DNA of 64,000 nucleotides from Oceanospirillaceae bacterium. Its GTDB lineage: Bacteria > Pseudomonadota > Gammaproteobacteria > Pseudomonadales > Oceanobacteraceae. This document shows, in pieces, positions 21,549 through 31,516 of the stretch. Numbering within the stretch: the stretch's first letter is position 1; the number at the start of each line of letters is the position of its first letter. The DNA lies in assembly GCA_002724925.1 (NCBI GenBank), contig PBQA01000016.1, forward strand, positions 186,001-250,000. The letters run 5' to 3'. The notes below the pieces were generated by a model. That model had not been told where the DNA came from. It made no database searches and worked only from the letters and a program-made list of their open reading frames with translations. Made by a program: the position numbers and the translations under genes.

Positions 21549-23156
<1,608 letters not shown>

Positions 23157-23424
23157 TTAATACGGAGCTACTGCACCGTAGGTAACGCTTCTTTATGAAA
23201 GAAAGCGATCGAGCTTAAGCGGTGGAAATTAAAATTTTGCGACAACGAATTTAATGCGGTGTCGCATTGAAGAGAATTGGGCGTTGTAGCCCCGGGAGAT
23301 GAAAGGTTTCTGAGCAAGGCAAAACCTGAGGAAAAAGCGGAGTGTACTTTAGTACATGAGCATTTTGACAAAGGTTTTAACACCGCTCAGGAGCGTTTCA
23401 GACCCGCAATAAGAGAAGTCAGCT
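23157..23424 (+). other. Structured purH-purD spacer, candidate cis-acting RNA leader of purD
   Basis: This 268-base spacer holds many complementary arms. TACGG/CCGTA is at 23161-23180 and TGCGACA/TGTCGCA at 23238-23266. A TGTAC-TTTA-GTACA hairpin lies at 23343-23356. AAAACCT (23321-23327) can pair with AGGTTTT (23372-23378) or with the earlier AGGTTT (23304-23309). AGCGG (23336-23340) pairs with CCGCT (23383-23387), interleaving with the previous helix as a pseudoknot. The short ORFs the track reports here look spurious. No class of RNA is assigned; function is inferred from structure and position only. Confidence 0.45.
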
Positions 23425-24717
23425 ATGAAAATCTTAGTAATTGGCAGTGGTGGTCGTGAACACGCTCTGGCCTGGAAGGCTCTACAATCTCCGCTGGTTG
23501 AAAAAGTATTCGTTGCTCCGGGCAACGCTGGCACAGCGATCGAAGACAACATCGAAAACGTTGCCATCGACGTTTTGGATTTCGATGCACTGGAAGCTTT
23601 CGCGAAAGAAAACGAAGTTGGCCTGACGATTGTTGGCCCAGAAGCTCCTCTGGTCGACGGTGTGGTAGATCAGTTTGAAGCCGCTGGCCTGAAGATCTTT
23701 GGCCCTAAAAAAGGCGCTGCGCAGCTGGAAGGTTCAAAAGCATTCACTAAAGACTTCCTGGCACGTCATCAGATCCCTACCGCTGAATACCAGAACTTCA
23801 CCGAAGTTGAGCCAGCACTGGCTTACCTGCGAGAGAAGGGCGCGCCTATCGTTGTTAAGGCCGATGGTCTGGCCGCTGGTAAAGGCGTCATCGTTGCAGA
23901 AACTCTGGAACAAGCGGAAGAAGCCGTAAAAGACATGCTGTCTGGCAATGCTTTCGGCGATGCTGGTTGTCGTGTTGTGATCGAAGAGTTCCTCGCGGGC
24001 GAAGAAGCGTCTTTCATCGTCATGGTCGATGGTAAGAACGTTCTGCCAATGGCCACCAGCCAGGATCACAAGCGTGTTGGCGATAAAGATACTGGCCCTA
24101 ACACCGGTGGCATGGGTGCTTACTCTCCTGCTCCTGTTGTCACGCCAGAAATCGATGCGCGCATCATGCGCGAAGTCATTATGCCGACGGTTGAAGGCAT
24201 GGCCGCTGAAGGCAATGATTACACAGGTTTCCTGTACGCCGGTCTGATGATCGACGAGTCTGGCGCACCTAAAGTCATTGAGTACAACTGCCGCTTCGGT
24301 GACCCAGAAACTCAACCCATCATGCTGCGCATGCAGTCTGATATGGTTGCTCACTGTCTCGCTGCTCTCGAAGGTAAGCTTGATACTGAAAATGCAGAGT
24401 GGGACCCGCGCCCATCACTCGGTGTGGTTCTGGCAGCCGCAGGCTACCCGGCCGACTACCCGAAAGGCGATGTTATTTCTTTGCCTGCGGATGACGGCAC
24501 CGACCGTAAAGTCTTCCATGCCGGGACTAAACTGAATGAGAATGGCGAGGTAGTGACTGCCGGTGGTCGTGTGCTGTGTGCAACTGCTCTCGGCAACTCC
24601 GTCAGCGAAGCTCAGGCACAAGCGTATGAGCTGGTAAAACTGGTCTCATGGGAAGGTATGTTCTGCCGTTCCGATATCGGTTATCGTGCTGTAGCACGCG
24701 AGAACGAAAACGGCTGA
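23425..24717 (+). CDS. purD: Phosphoribosylamine-glycine ligase (GAR synthetase)
   Basis: ATP-grasp ligase of early purine synthesis, joining glycine to phosphoribosylamine. 430 residues, family length. N-terminal KILVIGSGGREHALAWK is diagnostic. ATP-grasp signatures IVVKADGLAAGKGVIVAET, GPNTGGMGAYSP and VIEYNCRFGDPETQP are intact. The gene follows purH after the structured spacer and is followed by two hairpins before the RetS-like gene. The start has AGAAG upstream and fits the family N-terminus. Confidence 0.98.
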   Translation: MKILVIGSGGREHALAWKALQSPLVEKVFVAPGNAGTAIEDNIENVAIDVLDFDALEAFAKENEVGLTIVGPEAPLVDGVVDQFEAAGLKIFGPKKGAAQLEGSKAFTKDFLARHQIPTAEYQNFTEVEPALAYLREKGAPIVVKADGLAAGKGVIVAETLEQAEEAVKDMLSGNAFGDAGCRVVIEEFLAGEEASFIVMVDGKNVLPMATSQDHKRVGDKDTGPNTGGMGAYSPAPVVTPEIDARIMREVIMPTVEGMAAEGNDYTGFLYAGLMIDESGAPKVIEYNCRFGDPETQPIMLRMQSDMVAHCLAALEGKLDTENAEWDPRPSLGVVLAAAGYPADYPKGDVISLPADDGTDRKVFHAGTKLNENGEVVTAGGRVLCATALGNSVSEAQAQAYELVKLVSWEGMFCRSDIGYRAVARENENG

Positions 24718-24734
24718 TTGCCCTATTGTTCTCA

Positions 24735-24779
24735 GGGTCTTGAGACCCAGCAGGGCCAGCCTAGCTGGCCCTTGATTTA
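24735..24779 (+). terminator. Two hairpins after purD, probable terminator
   Basis: GGGTCT/AGACCC (24735-24748) is followed by a strong 9-bp stem AGGGCCAGC/GCTGGCCCT (24752-24772) and a short T-rich tail TTGATTTAA. The U-run is weak, so efficiency is uncertain. Confidence 0.6.
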
Positions 24780-24822
24780 AGCTGTTAAACGCCAAGCATT
24801 CTGGTGAGGGATCACTGCAGTA

Positions 24823-27153
24823 ATGACCGCTCAACACGTTTCCAATCGTATTCTTCACTGCCTGATACTGACCACGCTCTTGTTGCTCGTATCGATGCGC
24901 GCATCAGCCATTGGTCCGATTATTCTTCCTGAAGGTTCTTTCAGCCAGACAATTACTCCGTATACCGCTTTCTACGAAGACACATCGGCCTCTCTAAGCC
25001 TGACTCAGATATTAGCCAGCGATCGTCAACTGAGTTTCACGCCAACGCACACAGTTTCACTTAAGCGGGGGGCGACCTCTGGCGTCGTCTGGATACGCAT
25101 GTCAGTACTGAACCCATTTGCCCAGGAAATGGATTCCATGCTGACGCTGTCAAATTCGCGTATCGACTCAGTCCGGGTATTTAATATATCCAACCCGGGT
25201 CAGCCACTCGAGCTGAATGCTCCGCAACCGCAAGGGTCTTTAAGTCAGGCACACGTCTTCAGCCTGAGCCTGGGAAGCAAAGCAACCAACAGTTATCTTA
25301 TACGTCTCGAAACTGATGCCTTGATGACGACCCGTATTGCTCTGAAGAGCCTGGATCAGTTCAATCTGATAGAGCGTGTCAGTAACCTGTTAACCGGTGC
25401 GCTTCTGGGGCTGGTATCTCTGGTTTTGTTGTACTTTCTCTTCGCTTTCGCTCGTGGCGATAAAGGTATGCTCACCGCGGGCATAATGTGCTCAGTGTCG
25501 GTCATGTTTTTTGTTCCCGCGAGCGTGGGTATCAGTGTCGACCTGCCCATCAACATGTATCTCCCAAATGGCTGCATCGAAACGTTTTCGATAGGCGGTA
25601 TCCTGATCGCCCAGCTCTTGGCTCTCTTGAAGCTCAACTGGCGACAGAACTGGATTCGCGCTCTGATCAAGATGAATATTGCAGCTCAGGTCGCTATTCT
25701 GCTGAGTGATGTATTTACGCCCAGCTATCAAACGGAGTTACTCCTTTATATCACTACGACCCTGGTTCAGCTGCTTACTGTCTTGCTGACGACGGTTTAT
25801 CGCAGCAAGCACCCTGAGTCTCATGTGTACCTACGCAGCGCCGCCATCGTGATCGGTCTGGGAATGGTCGTTACGCTGATGCACAAGATGAACCTGATCA
25901 ACATGCCACTGACTGAACAGATGCTGGTCTTTCTTCTGCCACTGTCCGCGGCTGCCGGTCTGTTTTTCTCACAGCGCGCAATCAGCGCCAAGTATAGCCA
26001 CCGCGAAATCAGTGGGCAGCCGGGGATTCCACCCGAGACGATGGGGCAGATCAGCCACGAACTCAGAACCCCCATTAACGGCGTCATCGGCATGAGCGAA
26101 CTGCTCACCGACACCCCGCTCTCCATCACTCAACGTGATCACCTTGAAACCATCAAGATGGCTGGCAATGATCTGTTGGTGCTGGTTAACGAGCTTTCAG
26201 ATCTTGGAAAACTCAAAGCCCGAGAGGTCTTCCTTGATATCAAACCCGTGCGCGTTATTAACCTTCTCAACCGCACCCTGGGGCACTTCCAGCAAGAAGC
26301 AGCACGTAAGCAGGTTGAGTTGATTCTCGACCTGTCTGACGACTTTCCGGGGCGGCTACTGTGTGACCGGAACAGACTGTTATCCGTGTTTTACAACCTG
26401 CTGTCACGCACGCTGGCGTACACCGAGCATGGTGCTTTGACGGTGTATGCCTCGTACTACTGCGGAGAGCAAGCGCAAGGACTGCGCCTTCAACTTCAGA
26501 TAAGTGGCACTGTGATCAAGCAGCAAGAACTGGAATCCCTTTTCCGCATGCTGCAACCGGGAAACACCAAAGTGGACGGCAACGACCCACACACCTGGAA
26601 TCTAACGGTTGTAAGAGGCCTTATACGCCATATGCGCGGCACGCTGGATATCGAAAGCCTGAGCAGCCAGGGCGGTTCCGTCACCCTATTCATACCGATG
26701 CAGACCGATACCAGCGAAGACCTCTCGCCAAAAGAACAGGACTCTTCTCTTAAGGGCCTGAACGTCCTCATCGTTGACGATAATGCCACACTGCGCTCAG
26801 TCATCGAAAAGCAGCTGAAACGCTGGGGAGTGAACTCAGACAGCACCTACAGTGGCAAAGAGGCTCTGGCCATGCTGCGCACAGAGCATCGCAATGGCAC
26901 CCCCTATGACATCGTCATTATTGATCACGACATGCCAGTGATGTCAGGCCTGCAATTAGCAGAGCGCATCCGCTCAGACGAAGAGATTCGTCGTAAACCC
27001 GCCAACCTGATGCTGACCGGGCTGAGTACCAACAGTGTCGAACGCAGTGCTTCAGCGGCAGGTATCGATTATGTGATTGCCAAGCCTGCAAGTGGTAACC
27101 GCCTGCGGGAAGCACTTGCTATCCTCCAGAAGCGGCGCACACCGGCCTACTGA
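24823..27153 (+). CDS. retS: RetS-like hybrid sensor kinase with degenerate ATPase domain
   Basis: Membrane sensor expected to modulate a GacS-type pathway. Order: signal peptide (cut near ASA), periplasmic 7TMR-DISMED2 domain (residues about 35-180), seven TM helices (about 190-385), HisKA with H412 (QISHELRTPINGVIG), HATPase-like domain, one receiver with phospho-acceptor Asp701 (DIVIIDHDMPVMSG). In the ATPase domain the key second N-box Asn is Arg529 (NLLSRTLAYTEHG), and both Gly boxes are gone (GTGLGL replaced by PHTWNL), so autophosphorylation is doubtful. P. aeruginosa retS also follows purH-purD, which supports orthology. It has one receiver where P. aeruginosa RetS has two. At 776 residues it is shorter. 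Confidence 0.85.
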   Translation: MTAQHVSNRILHCLILTTLLLLVSMRASAIGPIILPEGSFSQTITPYTAFYEDTSASLSLTQILASDRQLSFTPTHTVSLKRGATSGVVWIRMSVLNPFAQEMDSMLTLSNSRIDSVRVFNISNPGQPLELNAPQPQGSLSQAHVFSLSLGSKATNSYLIRLETDALMTTRIALKSLDQFNLIERVSNLLTGALLGLVSLVLLYFLFAFARGDKGMLTAGIMCSVSVMFFVPASVGISVDLPINMYLPNGCIETFSIGGILIAQLLALLKLNWRQNWIRALIKMNIAAQVAILLSDVFTPSYQTELLLYITTTLVQLLTVLLTTVYRSKHPESHVYLRSAAIVIGLGMVVTLMHKMNLINMPLTEQMLVFLLPLSAAAGLFFSQRAISAKYSHREISGQPGIPPETMGQISHELRTPINGVIGMSELLTDTPLSITQRDHLETIKMAGNDLLVLVNELSDLGKLKAREVFLDIKPVRVINLLNRTLGHFQQEAARKQVELILDLSDDFPGRLLCDRNRLLSVFYNLLSRTLAYTEHGALTVYASYYCGEQAQGLRLQLQISGTVIKQQELESLFRMLQPGNTKVDGNDPHTWNLTVVRGLIRHMRGTLDIESLSSQGGSVTLFIPMQTDTSEDLSPKEQDSSLKGLNVLIVDDNATLRSVIEKQLKRWGVNSDSTYSGKEALAMLRTEHRNGTPYDIVIIDHDMPVMSGLQLAERIRSDEEIRRKPANLMLTGLSTNSVERSASAAGIDYVIAKPASGNRLREALAILQKRRTPAY

Positions 27154-27219
27154 CCTGCATCATGCAGGGCTGCACTCAATAGGGTAAAATGGTCACCAGA
27201 TTCAAAGAAGGTGACCTTC

Positions 27220-27867
27220 ATGACCGCCAAACGACAATTTTCTCTGTTCGATAAACTCATCACCAATGCCGACCAGGCGCTGAGAACGCTGGTTCCCGGC
27301 GCGGCCACCGCTGAGCGAGCTTCGCCTGCGCAAAGTCGTGAGTACAGTGAACTGTCAGAGCAGGAACGACAGCACGCTGCCGGGTTGATGCGTATTAATC
27401 ATACCGGCGAAGTCTGTGCACAGGCCCTGTACCAGGGTCAGGCGTTAACCGCAAAGCTGCCAGAAGTGCGTGAGGCCATGGAAGAAGCGGCGGATGAAGA
27501 AATCGATCACCTGGTCTGGTGCGAAGAACGCATTAAAGATCTCGGCAGCCACACCAGTCGCCTGAATCCTGCGTTTTATGCCCTCTCCTTCGGCATTGGT
27601 GCCATCGCTGGCAAAATCAGCGATAAAGTCAGCCTCGGCTTTGTTGCCGCCACCGAAGAGCAGGTCTGTAGCCATCTGAGCAAACACATGACCTCGCTGC
27701 CAACGCAGGACGAGAAGAGCAAAGCTGTATTACTGCAGATGCTCGAAGACGAAGCAAAACACGCGACCAGCGCCATTGAAGCCGGCGGAGCACGCTTTCC
27801 ACTGCCGGTAAAACTTGGAATGACGGCTCTTTCAAAAGTCATGACCAAGGCCACTTACCGGGTCTGA
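27220..27867 (+). CDS. coq7: Coq7-type ubiquinone-biosynthesis hydroxylase
   Basis: Di-iron monooxygenase that hydroxylates the demethoxyubiquinone ring (C6 position) in the penultimate part of ubiquinone synthesis, replacing UbiF in many gammaproteobacteria. I start at ATG 27220 (MTAKRQFSL), which has GAAGG eight bases upstream, rather than the track's GTG at 27211. This gives 215 residues. Iron-ligand motifs are visible: [40 protein letters not shown] and [11 protein letters not shown]. It is monocistronic. A 9-bp hairpin GCCCCACTT/AAGTGGGGC (27881-27906) follows the stop. Confidence 0.95.
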   Translation: MTAKRQFSLFDKLITNADQALRTLVPGAATAERASPAQSREYSELSEQERQHAAGLMRINHTGEVCAQALYQGQALTAKLPEVREAMEEAADEEIDHLVWCEERIKDLGSHTSRLNPAFYALSFGIGAIAGKISDKVSLGFVAATEEQVCSHLSKHMTSLPTQDEKSKAVLLQMLEDEAKHATSAIEAGGARFPLPVKLGMTALSKVMTKATYRV

Positions 27868-28029
27868 CCCGTCCCTTCCTGCCCCACTTTGGTTCAGAAG
27901 TGGGGCATCTATCACTCCCCGGTTAATAGAACAAATAGCTGTATAGCTGCATCTCTTCTGTAAACACTTGTCATATGGCCTACGCTGAAAAGTGAACCTA
28001 CTCTGAAAAGAGACAAGCGGGAGAGAGAG

Positions 28030-28266
28030 ATGCCATCGTTCAACCTGATCAGTAAGATCCGCCGGTTTTATAAAGTACCTGAAAATCACCCAGACATTGA
28101 ATGGACCCGAACTGAGACCTATCGCAAGCGCCTGGAGCAAGTAAAAACAGGCTGGATCATCAGTGGCGTTCTGATGTTGGCCGCAGAAAATGTCGCTGCG
28201 ATTCTTGGAATATTCTTCTTCAGCAGCTTTATGAGCTTCGCATTTCTGGAGCGGGACGAAGAATAA
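28030..28266 (+). CDS. Small single-TM protein, 78 aa, unknown
   Basis: Not recognised. A basic N-terminal half (KIRRFYKV...YRKRLEQVK) is followed by hydrophobic residues 40-70 (GWIISGVLMLAAENVAAILGI, FFFSSFMSF), forming one long or two short membrane segments, and an acidic tail ERDEE. A strong purine-rich ribosome binding site GGGAGAGAGAG directly precedes the ATG, which supports translation. It stands alone between coq7 and the DUF883 operon. Confidence 0.7.
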   Translation: MPSFNLISKIRRFYKVPENHPDIEWTRTETYRKRLEQVKTGWIISGVLMLAAENVAAILGIFFFSSFMSFAFLERDEE

Positions 28267-28521
28267 ACCCCCAGCCCTACTCTCAGTAAACCGACCCGTG
28301 ATCAGTCCCCTGAAGCAGCGCTGTTTACCGTTAGAAAAAACGTGATAACAGCCTGAATGACAGCTTTTTCTTTAATACTTTTTGCTACTCCTACTCCCTT
28401 CAGAAAACCCACCCTACAAAAATTTCCTGAACTCTTTGCCAAACGCTCAGTCACAAAATAAGCAGCAAGAGACTGCACCGCCGGGAATATCCCGAAATCA
28501 TCCTCAAAAAGGAGACGTTTT

Positions 28522-28830
28522 ATGGCTACTGCAAACTCAAAATCAGCGAATAATTCTGCCGATAAGCAAGAAGAGCTAGCCGCAAGTCGTGAGGCAGTAT
28601 CAGAGGCCTACAACAAGCTGATCGATGCCAAAAATCACTTTAAAGTTGCAGCAGAATCAGCCGGTGTTGATGTAAAAAATGACGCCACCGAACAGCTACT
28701 GAAAGGCAAAGACAAAGCATCAGAACTTGCCGACCAGGCCACTGGCTACATGAAAGACAAGCCGCTGGTGACCGCCGGTATCGCATTTGCTGCAGGCTTT
28801 CTGGCATCAAAGGTTCTTTCGCGTAAATGA
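28522..28830 (+). CDS. DUF883 (ElaB/YqjD-family) membrane-anchored protein
   Basis: Tail-anchored inner-membrane protein of the ElaB/YqjD/YgaM family, members of which bind ribosomes in stationary phase in E. coli. 102 residues: a charged, Ala/Lys-rich amphipathic helical region followed by a C-terminal TM helix (PLVTAGIAFAAGFLASKVLSRK) with the usual GFLAS(K)xLSR ending. A strong AAAAAGGAGA site precedes the ATG. The stop overlaps the next gene as ATGA, and four genes are translationally coupled from here to the transporter. Ribosome hibernation is inferred from the family. Confidence 0.85.
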   Translation: MATANSKSANNSADKQEELAASREAVSEAYNKLIDAKNHFKVAAESAGVDVKNDATEQLLKGKDKASELADQATGYMKDKPLVTAGIAFAAGFLASKVLSRK

Positions 28831-29279
28831 ACCACGAAAGCGATAAAAAGCCAGAAAAGAGCGAACAGGAAGCTCTCGCTCAGGCGCTGACAGAACAACT
28901 GTCAGCGCTGTCTGGCCAGACCACAACCGCTGCAAAAGAATTGTCTGAAATATTCAGGCTCGAAATGCAGCTGACGGTCGACGATACTCGAAGATTACTC
29001 ATTACATGGTTAGCCATCGTACCTGCCATTATTCTGGCCTGGATTTCTTTCAGCGGCTTGATTGCCTGGACGATTTACAGCGTCTCTGGGTCGGTAACAT
29101 GGGCAATCTCGGGTGTCACTCTGCTTCAGTTTTCGCTCTGTGCCACATTGCTATCACTGAGAAAACGTTTTCGCAGCGGTATCGGCTTCAGACGCACCAA
29201 ATCACAGGCACGTCGACTCGTACAGGAGGTATCCGGTGAAGCGTCAGACTCTGATCAACCAACTCGATCAACTCGATGA
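28827..29279 (+). CDS. Holin-like (phage holin / YqjE-family) membrane protein
   Basis: 150-residue protein with two central TM helices (LLITWLAIVPAIILAWISFSG and a following GLIAWTIYSV...LLQFSLCATLL), preceded by an acidic helical region and followed by a basic tail. This is the layout of YqjE/DUF1469 partners that accompany DUF883 proteins. The start overlaps the DUF883 stop (ATGA), and its end overlaps the next gene by 44 bases. Function unknown; not a phage gene by context. Confidence 0.75.
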   Translation: MNHESDKKPEKSEQEALAQALTEQLSALSGQTTTAAKELSEIFRLEMQLTVDDTRRLLITWLAIVPAIILAWISFSGLIAWTIYSVSGSVTWAISGVTLLQFSLCATLLSLRKRFRSGIGFRRTKSQARRLVQEVSGEASDSDQPTRSTR

Positions 29280-29508
29280 ACAACTGACACTCAGAACCAA
29301 AGCCATCGGCGTGTTAGCCAAAGATTCACACGACACACTGAAACAGGTTCCGCCTGTCTGGTTAATAGGCACCGGCGCCGTCGCGGGTGCACTTGTGGGT
29401 TTTCTTGGCCCTGCTCGTCTTTCTGCATTAAGCATCAAAGGCAGCCAACTTGTTCCTTTCACACGCGATGCCTTCGCACTGGGCCAACAATTTGGTGGCG
29501 GTGAATGA
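29236..29508 (+). CDS. Small membrane-associated protein, YqjK-like position, GTG start
   Basis: 90 residues, unrecognised by sequence. An N-terminal helical segment LINQLDQLDEQLTLRTKAI is followed by one TM stretch (PVWLIGTGAVAGALVGFLG). It occupies the place YqjK takes in yqjD-yqjE-yqjK operons. The GTG start is fixed by a near-perfect AGGAGGT six bases upstream, located inside the preceding gene, so the 44-base overlap is genuine. Its stop overlaps the transporter start as ATGA. Confidence 0.75.
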   Translation: MKRQTLINQLDQLDEQLTLRTKAIGVLAKDSHDTLKQVPPVWLIGTGAVAGALVGFLGPARLSALSIKGSQLVPFTRDAFALGQQFGGGE

Positions 29509-30677
29509 GTCAACTTAAACAGTTGCATCCTCAGGCAACTGAAGAAAACACACCGCCAGAAAAGAAGCGGCTGACATCAATGCAAATGGTGATGTACTGG
29601 CTCACGGCGTTTGTCGTTTTCTATACCTTATATTTTGCCCAAACACTATTTCTGCCCATCATAGTGGCGGCGCTGTTTGCCTTGCTTCTCAGCCCCGTAG
29701 TCAGACTACTCAAGCGCTTCTACGTGCCTCGATCCTTCTCGGCACTGTTACTGCTCGCCATGCTAGGTGTTCCTTTCACCTTACTCGGCATGCAACTGGT
29801 AGAGCCTGCAGAGCGCTGGGCTGAACGCATTCCAGAACTATCTAATCAATTGACCGCCGAACTCGACGAAATCAGTGAGAAACTATCACCGACCGAACAA
29901 CAGCCACAGACTCCCGTCAAAGAGAAAGAGAGCGGCGGTTGGTTCGGCTGGTTCAGCAAAGATGAACCCGAACCGCCAAAACCCGAACCAGAACCTGATC
30001 AGAACGCGGTATCTGACCGCTTCAAGCAAGGCGGTATTGAGTTGATGATTCAGGTACTGGGAGCCACACCTGTGATGCTGACTCAGTTCTTCACCTTTCT
30101 GATACTTGTTGTTTTCATGCTGGTGTTCGGCCCTTTGCTCTACTCCAGTTTTATGAGCAGCTTCAGCCAGAAGCAGGATAAACAGGCGGCGGACTCTCTG
30201 CTTAATGAGGTTCAGCGTGAGCTATCACGGTACATACTGACCGTGAGCGTTATCAATACGTGTTTAGGCATAGTCACAGGAGCCGCACTCTGGGCTGCTG
30301 GAGTACAGGATGCATTGCTATGGGGGGTAATGGTCGCCCTGCTGAACTTCGCGCCCTACGTCGGCCCGATTGCCGGAATGTTCGTACTCTACCTGGCAGG
30401 CATTGTTCAGTACGGTGCGGGCTGGATGGCAACGATGCCACCACTGATCTTCTTTGCGATTAACACCATTGAGGCGCAGTTCATTACACCCACGGTACTC
30501 GGCCATAATATGAGGCTGAATCCGCTGATACTGATTCTCTGGCTGATACTCTGGGGGTGGATGTGGGGCGCCGTCGGCGTATTGATCGCCGTCCCCCTAC
30601 TGGTTTGCCTGAAGCTGGCAGCGGCACGCCTGAACGTACTATCAAGATGGGTGAAGCTGATAGAAACACCCGGCTGA
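29505..30677 (+). CDS. AI-2E family (PerM-like) membrane transporter
   Basis: Polytopic inner-membrane protein of the AI-2E/UPF0118 family, proposed exporters or antiporters with varied substrates. 390 residues with about eight TM helices. The family ending LNPLILILWLILWGWMWGAVGVLIAVPLLVCLKL is typical. Between TM3 and TM4 (residues about 125-170) an inserted Pro/Glu-rich hydrophilic stretch (WFGWFSKDEPEPPKPEPEPD) is unusual for the family. It is the last gene of the DUF883 operon (ATGA overlap) and is followed by a hairpin terminator. The substrate is unknown; autoinducer export is only one option. Confidence 0.88.
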   Translation: MSQLKQLHPQATEENTPPEKKRLTSMQMVMYWLTAFVVFYTLYFAQTLFLPIIVAALFALLLSPVVRLLKRFYVPRSFSALLLLAMLGVPFTLLGMQLVEPAERWAERIPELSNQLTAELDEISEKLSPTEQQPQTPVKEKESGGWFGWFSKDEPEPPKPEPEPDQNAVSDRFKQGGIELMIQVLGATPVMLTQFFTFLILVVFMLVFGPLLYSSFMSSFSQKQDKQAADSLLNEVQRELSRYILTVSVINTCLGIVTGAALWAAGVQDALLWGVMVALLNFAPYVGPIAGMFVLYLAGIVQYGAGWMATMPPLIFFAINTIEAQFITPTVLGHNMRLNPLILILWLILWGWMWGAVGVLIAVPLLVCLKLAAARLNVLSRWVKLIETPG

Positions 30678-30701
30678 TGAGGATAGCGGGCTGAAGGGAA
30701 T

Positions 30702-30731
30702 ACCGGGCGAGCAAAAGCCGCCCGGTGTTAA
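30702..30731. terminator. Hairpin terminator between convergent genes
   Basis: ACCGGGCG / CGCCCGGT, an 8-bp stem with a nine-base loop followed by GTTAAAT, lies between the transporter and the convergent yjdM gene. Confidence 0.6.
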
Positions 30732-30734
30732 ATA

Positions 30735-31070
30735 TCAGGCTTTCTTGACGAACTTAGCAGTCACCATAATCTCGCCCGCACCGGCAAACTTACAGTCCAG
30801 CTCGTGATCTTTGCCTTCAACAATGCGACGAATCGTGGTTTTAGAACCGATCTTCAGCGGCTGCGATGAACCTTTCACCTTCAGATCTTTGATCAGAGTG
30901 ATCTGATCGCCTACTTCCAGCACCTTGCCGTTCGAGTCACGCACGACAAACGCATCGTCATCGCTATTGTCCGACGGATTCCACTCGTGACCGCATTCAG
31001 GGCACACCAGGTTCGCCTGATCTTCATAAACGTATTCAGACTGGCACTTAGGGCATGGAGGCAAAGACAT
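30735..31070 (-). CDS. yjdM: YjdM/PhnA zinc-ribbon protein
   Basis: Small conserved protein once named PhnA. E. coli YjdM is 111 residues, the length obtained here with the ATG start at 31070 (MSLPPCPKC). The track uses a GTG three codons earlier. An N-terminal zinc ribbon CPKCQS...CPECGHEW is followed by the YjdM core (VRDSNGKVLEVGDQITLIKDLKVKGSSQ). A phosphonate role is historical and doubtful; the molecular function is unknown. Monocistronic. Confidence 0.93.
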   Translation of the reverse strand: MSLPPCPKCQSEYVYEDQANLVCPECGHEWNPSDNSDDDAFVVRDSNGKVLEVGDQITLIKDLKVKGSSQPLKIGSKTTIRRIVEGKDHELDCKFAGAGEIMVTAKFVKKA

Positions 31071-31141
31071 AATGAACACTTCTTATCGAATTTTAAGGAG
31101 GCCGGAGTATACCCGAATAGCCCTACAAACGGTATGGGGTC

Positions 31142-31357
31142 TCAATCGTCATCCTGCATCGGGATGCCGTAGGTACCGGCATCCAGGCCAGCTAACCGCT
31201 CATTGATAGCCGCCTGCTCTACTACCGTTACCTCAACGACATCATCGGGCTGATAGAAGATGTGCTTCCCCTTTGCATCATCAAACCGAATCTTGCCCAG
31301 AATCACACCACGCTCACTAATGCAGTCCAGCTCTTGCTGGATCGGGAAAAACAACAT
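31142..31357 (-). CDS. Hypothetical protein, 71 aa
   Basis: Not recognised. Short acidic soluble protein with no TM or Cys cluster. Its residue make-up (GVILGKIRFDDAKGKHIFYQPDDVVEV) looks like a folded beta-rich domain. The ribosome binding site is weak. It lies 71 bases after (downstream of) no obvious partner, between yjdM and the 59-residue gene. Coding character is moderate, so this remains tentative. Confidence 0.55.
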   Translation of the reverse strand: MLFFPIQQELDCISERGVILGKIRFDDAKGKHIFYQPDDVVEVTVVEQAAINERLAGLDAGTYGIPMQDDD

Positions 31358-31516
31358 ACTGAACAGAACCTGAATAACGTGAAGAGGCGGCGATTATAGC
31401 TATCGGAGTAATCCCCCTCAATTTGTACAACTTACGTATAAGTTCTGGATTTTATGCCCCCTTCTCGTACACAATGGAGCGACTTAACTCACTGACTTAC
31501 CTCTCTGGAGTCATGC

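Noticed and set aside
23168-23459. Track ORFs 23168..23383 (minus) and 23277..23459 (plus) in the purH-purD spacer
   Set aside because: They lie across the paired arms of a structured spacer, have no convincing ribosome binding site, and the plus ORF runs into purD in another frame.
28382-28579. Plus-strand ORF before the DUF883 gene
   Set aside because: It overlaps the well-supported DUF883 start in another frame and has low-complexity, non-protein-like composition.
28827-29279. Holin-like gene as a phage remnant
   Set aside because: The context is a DUF883-type operon, and the annotation word holin reflects only the two-TM layout.
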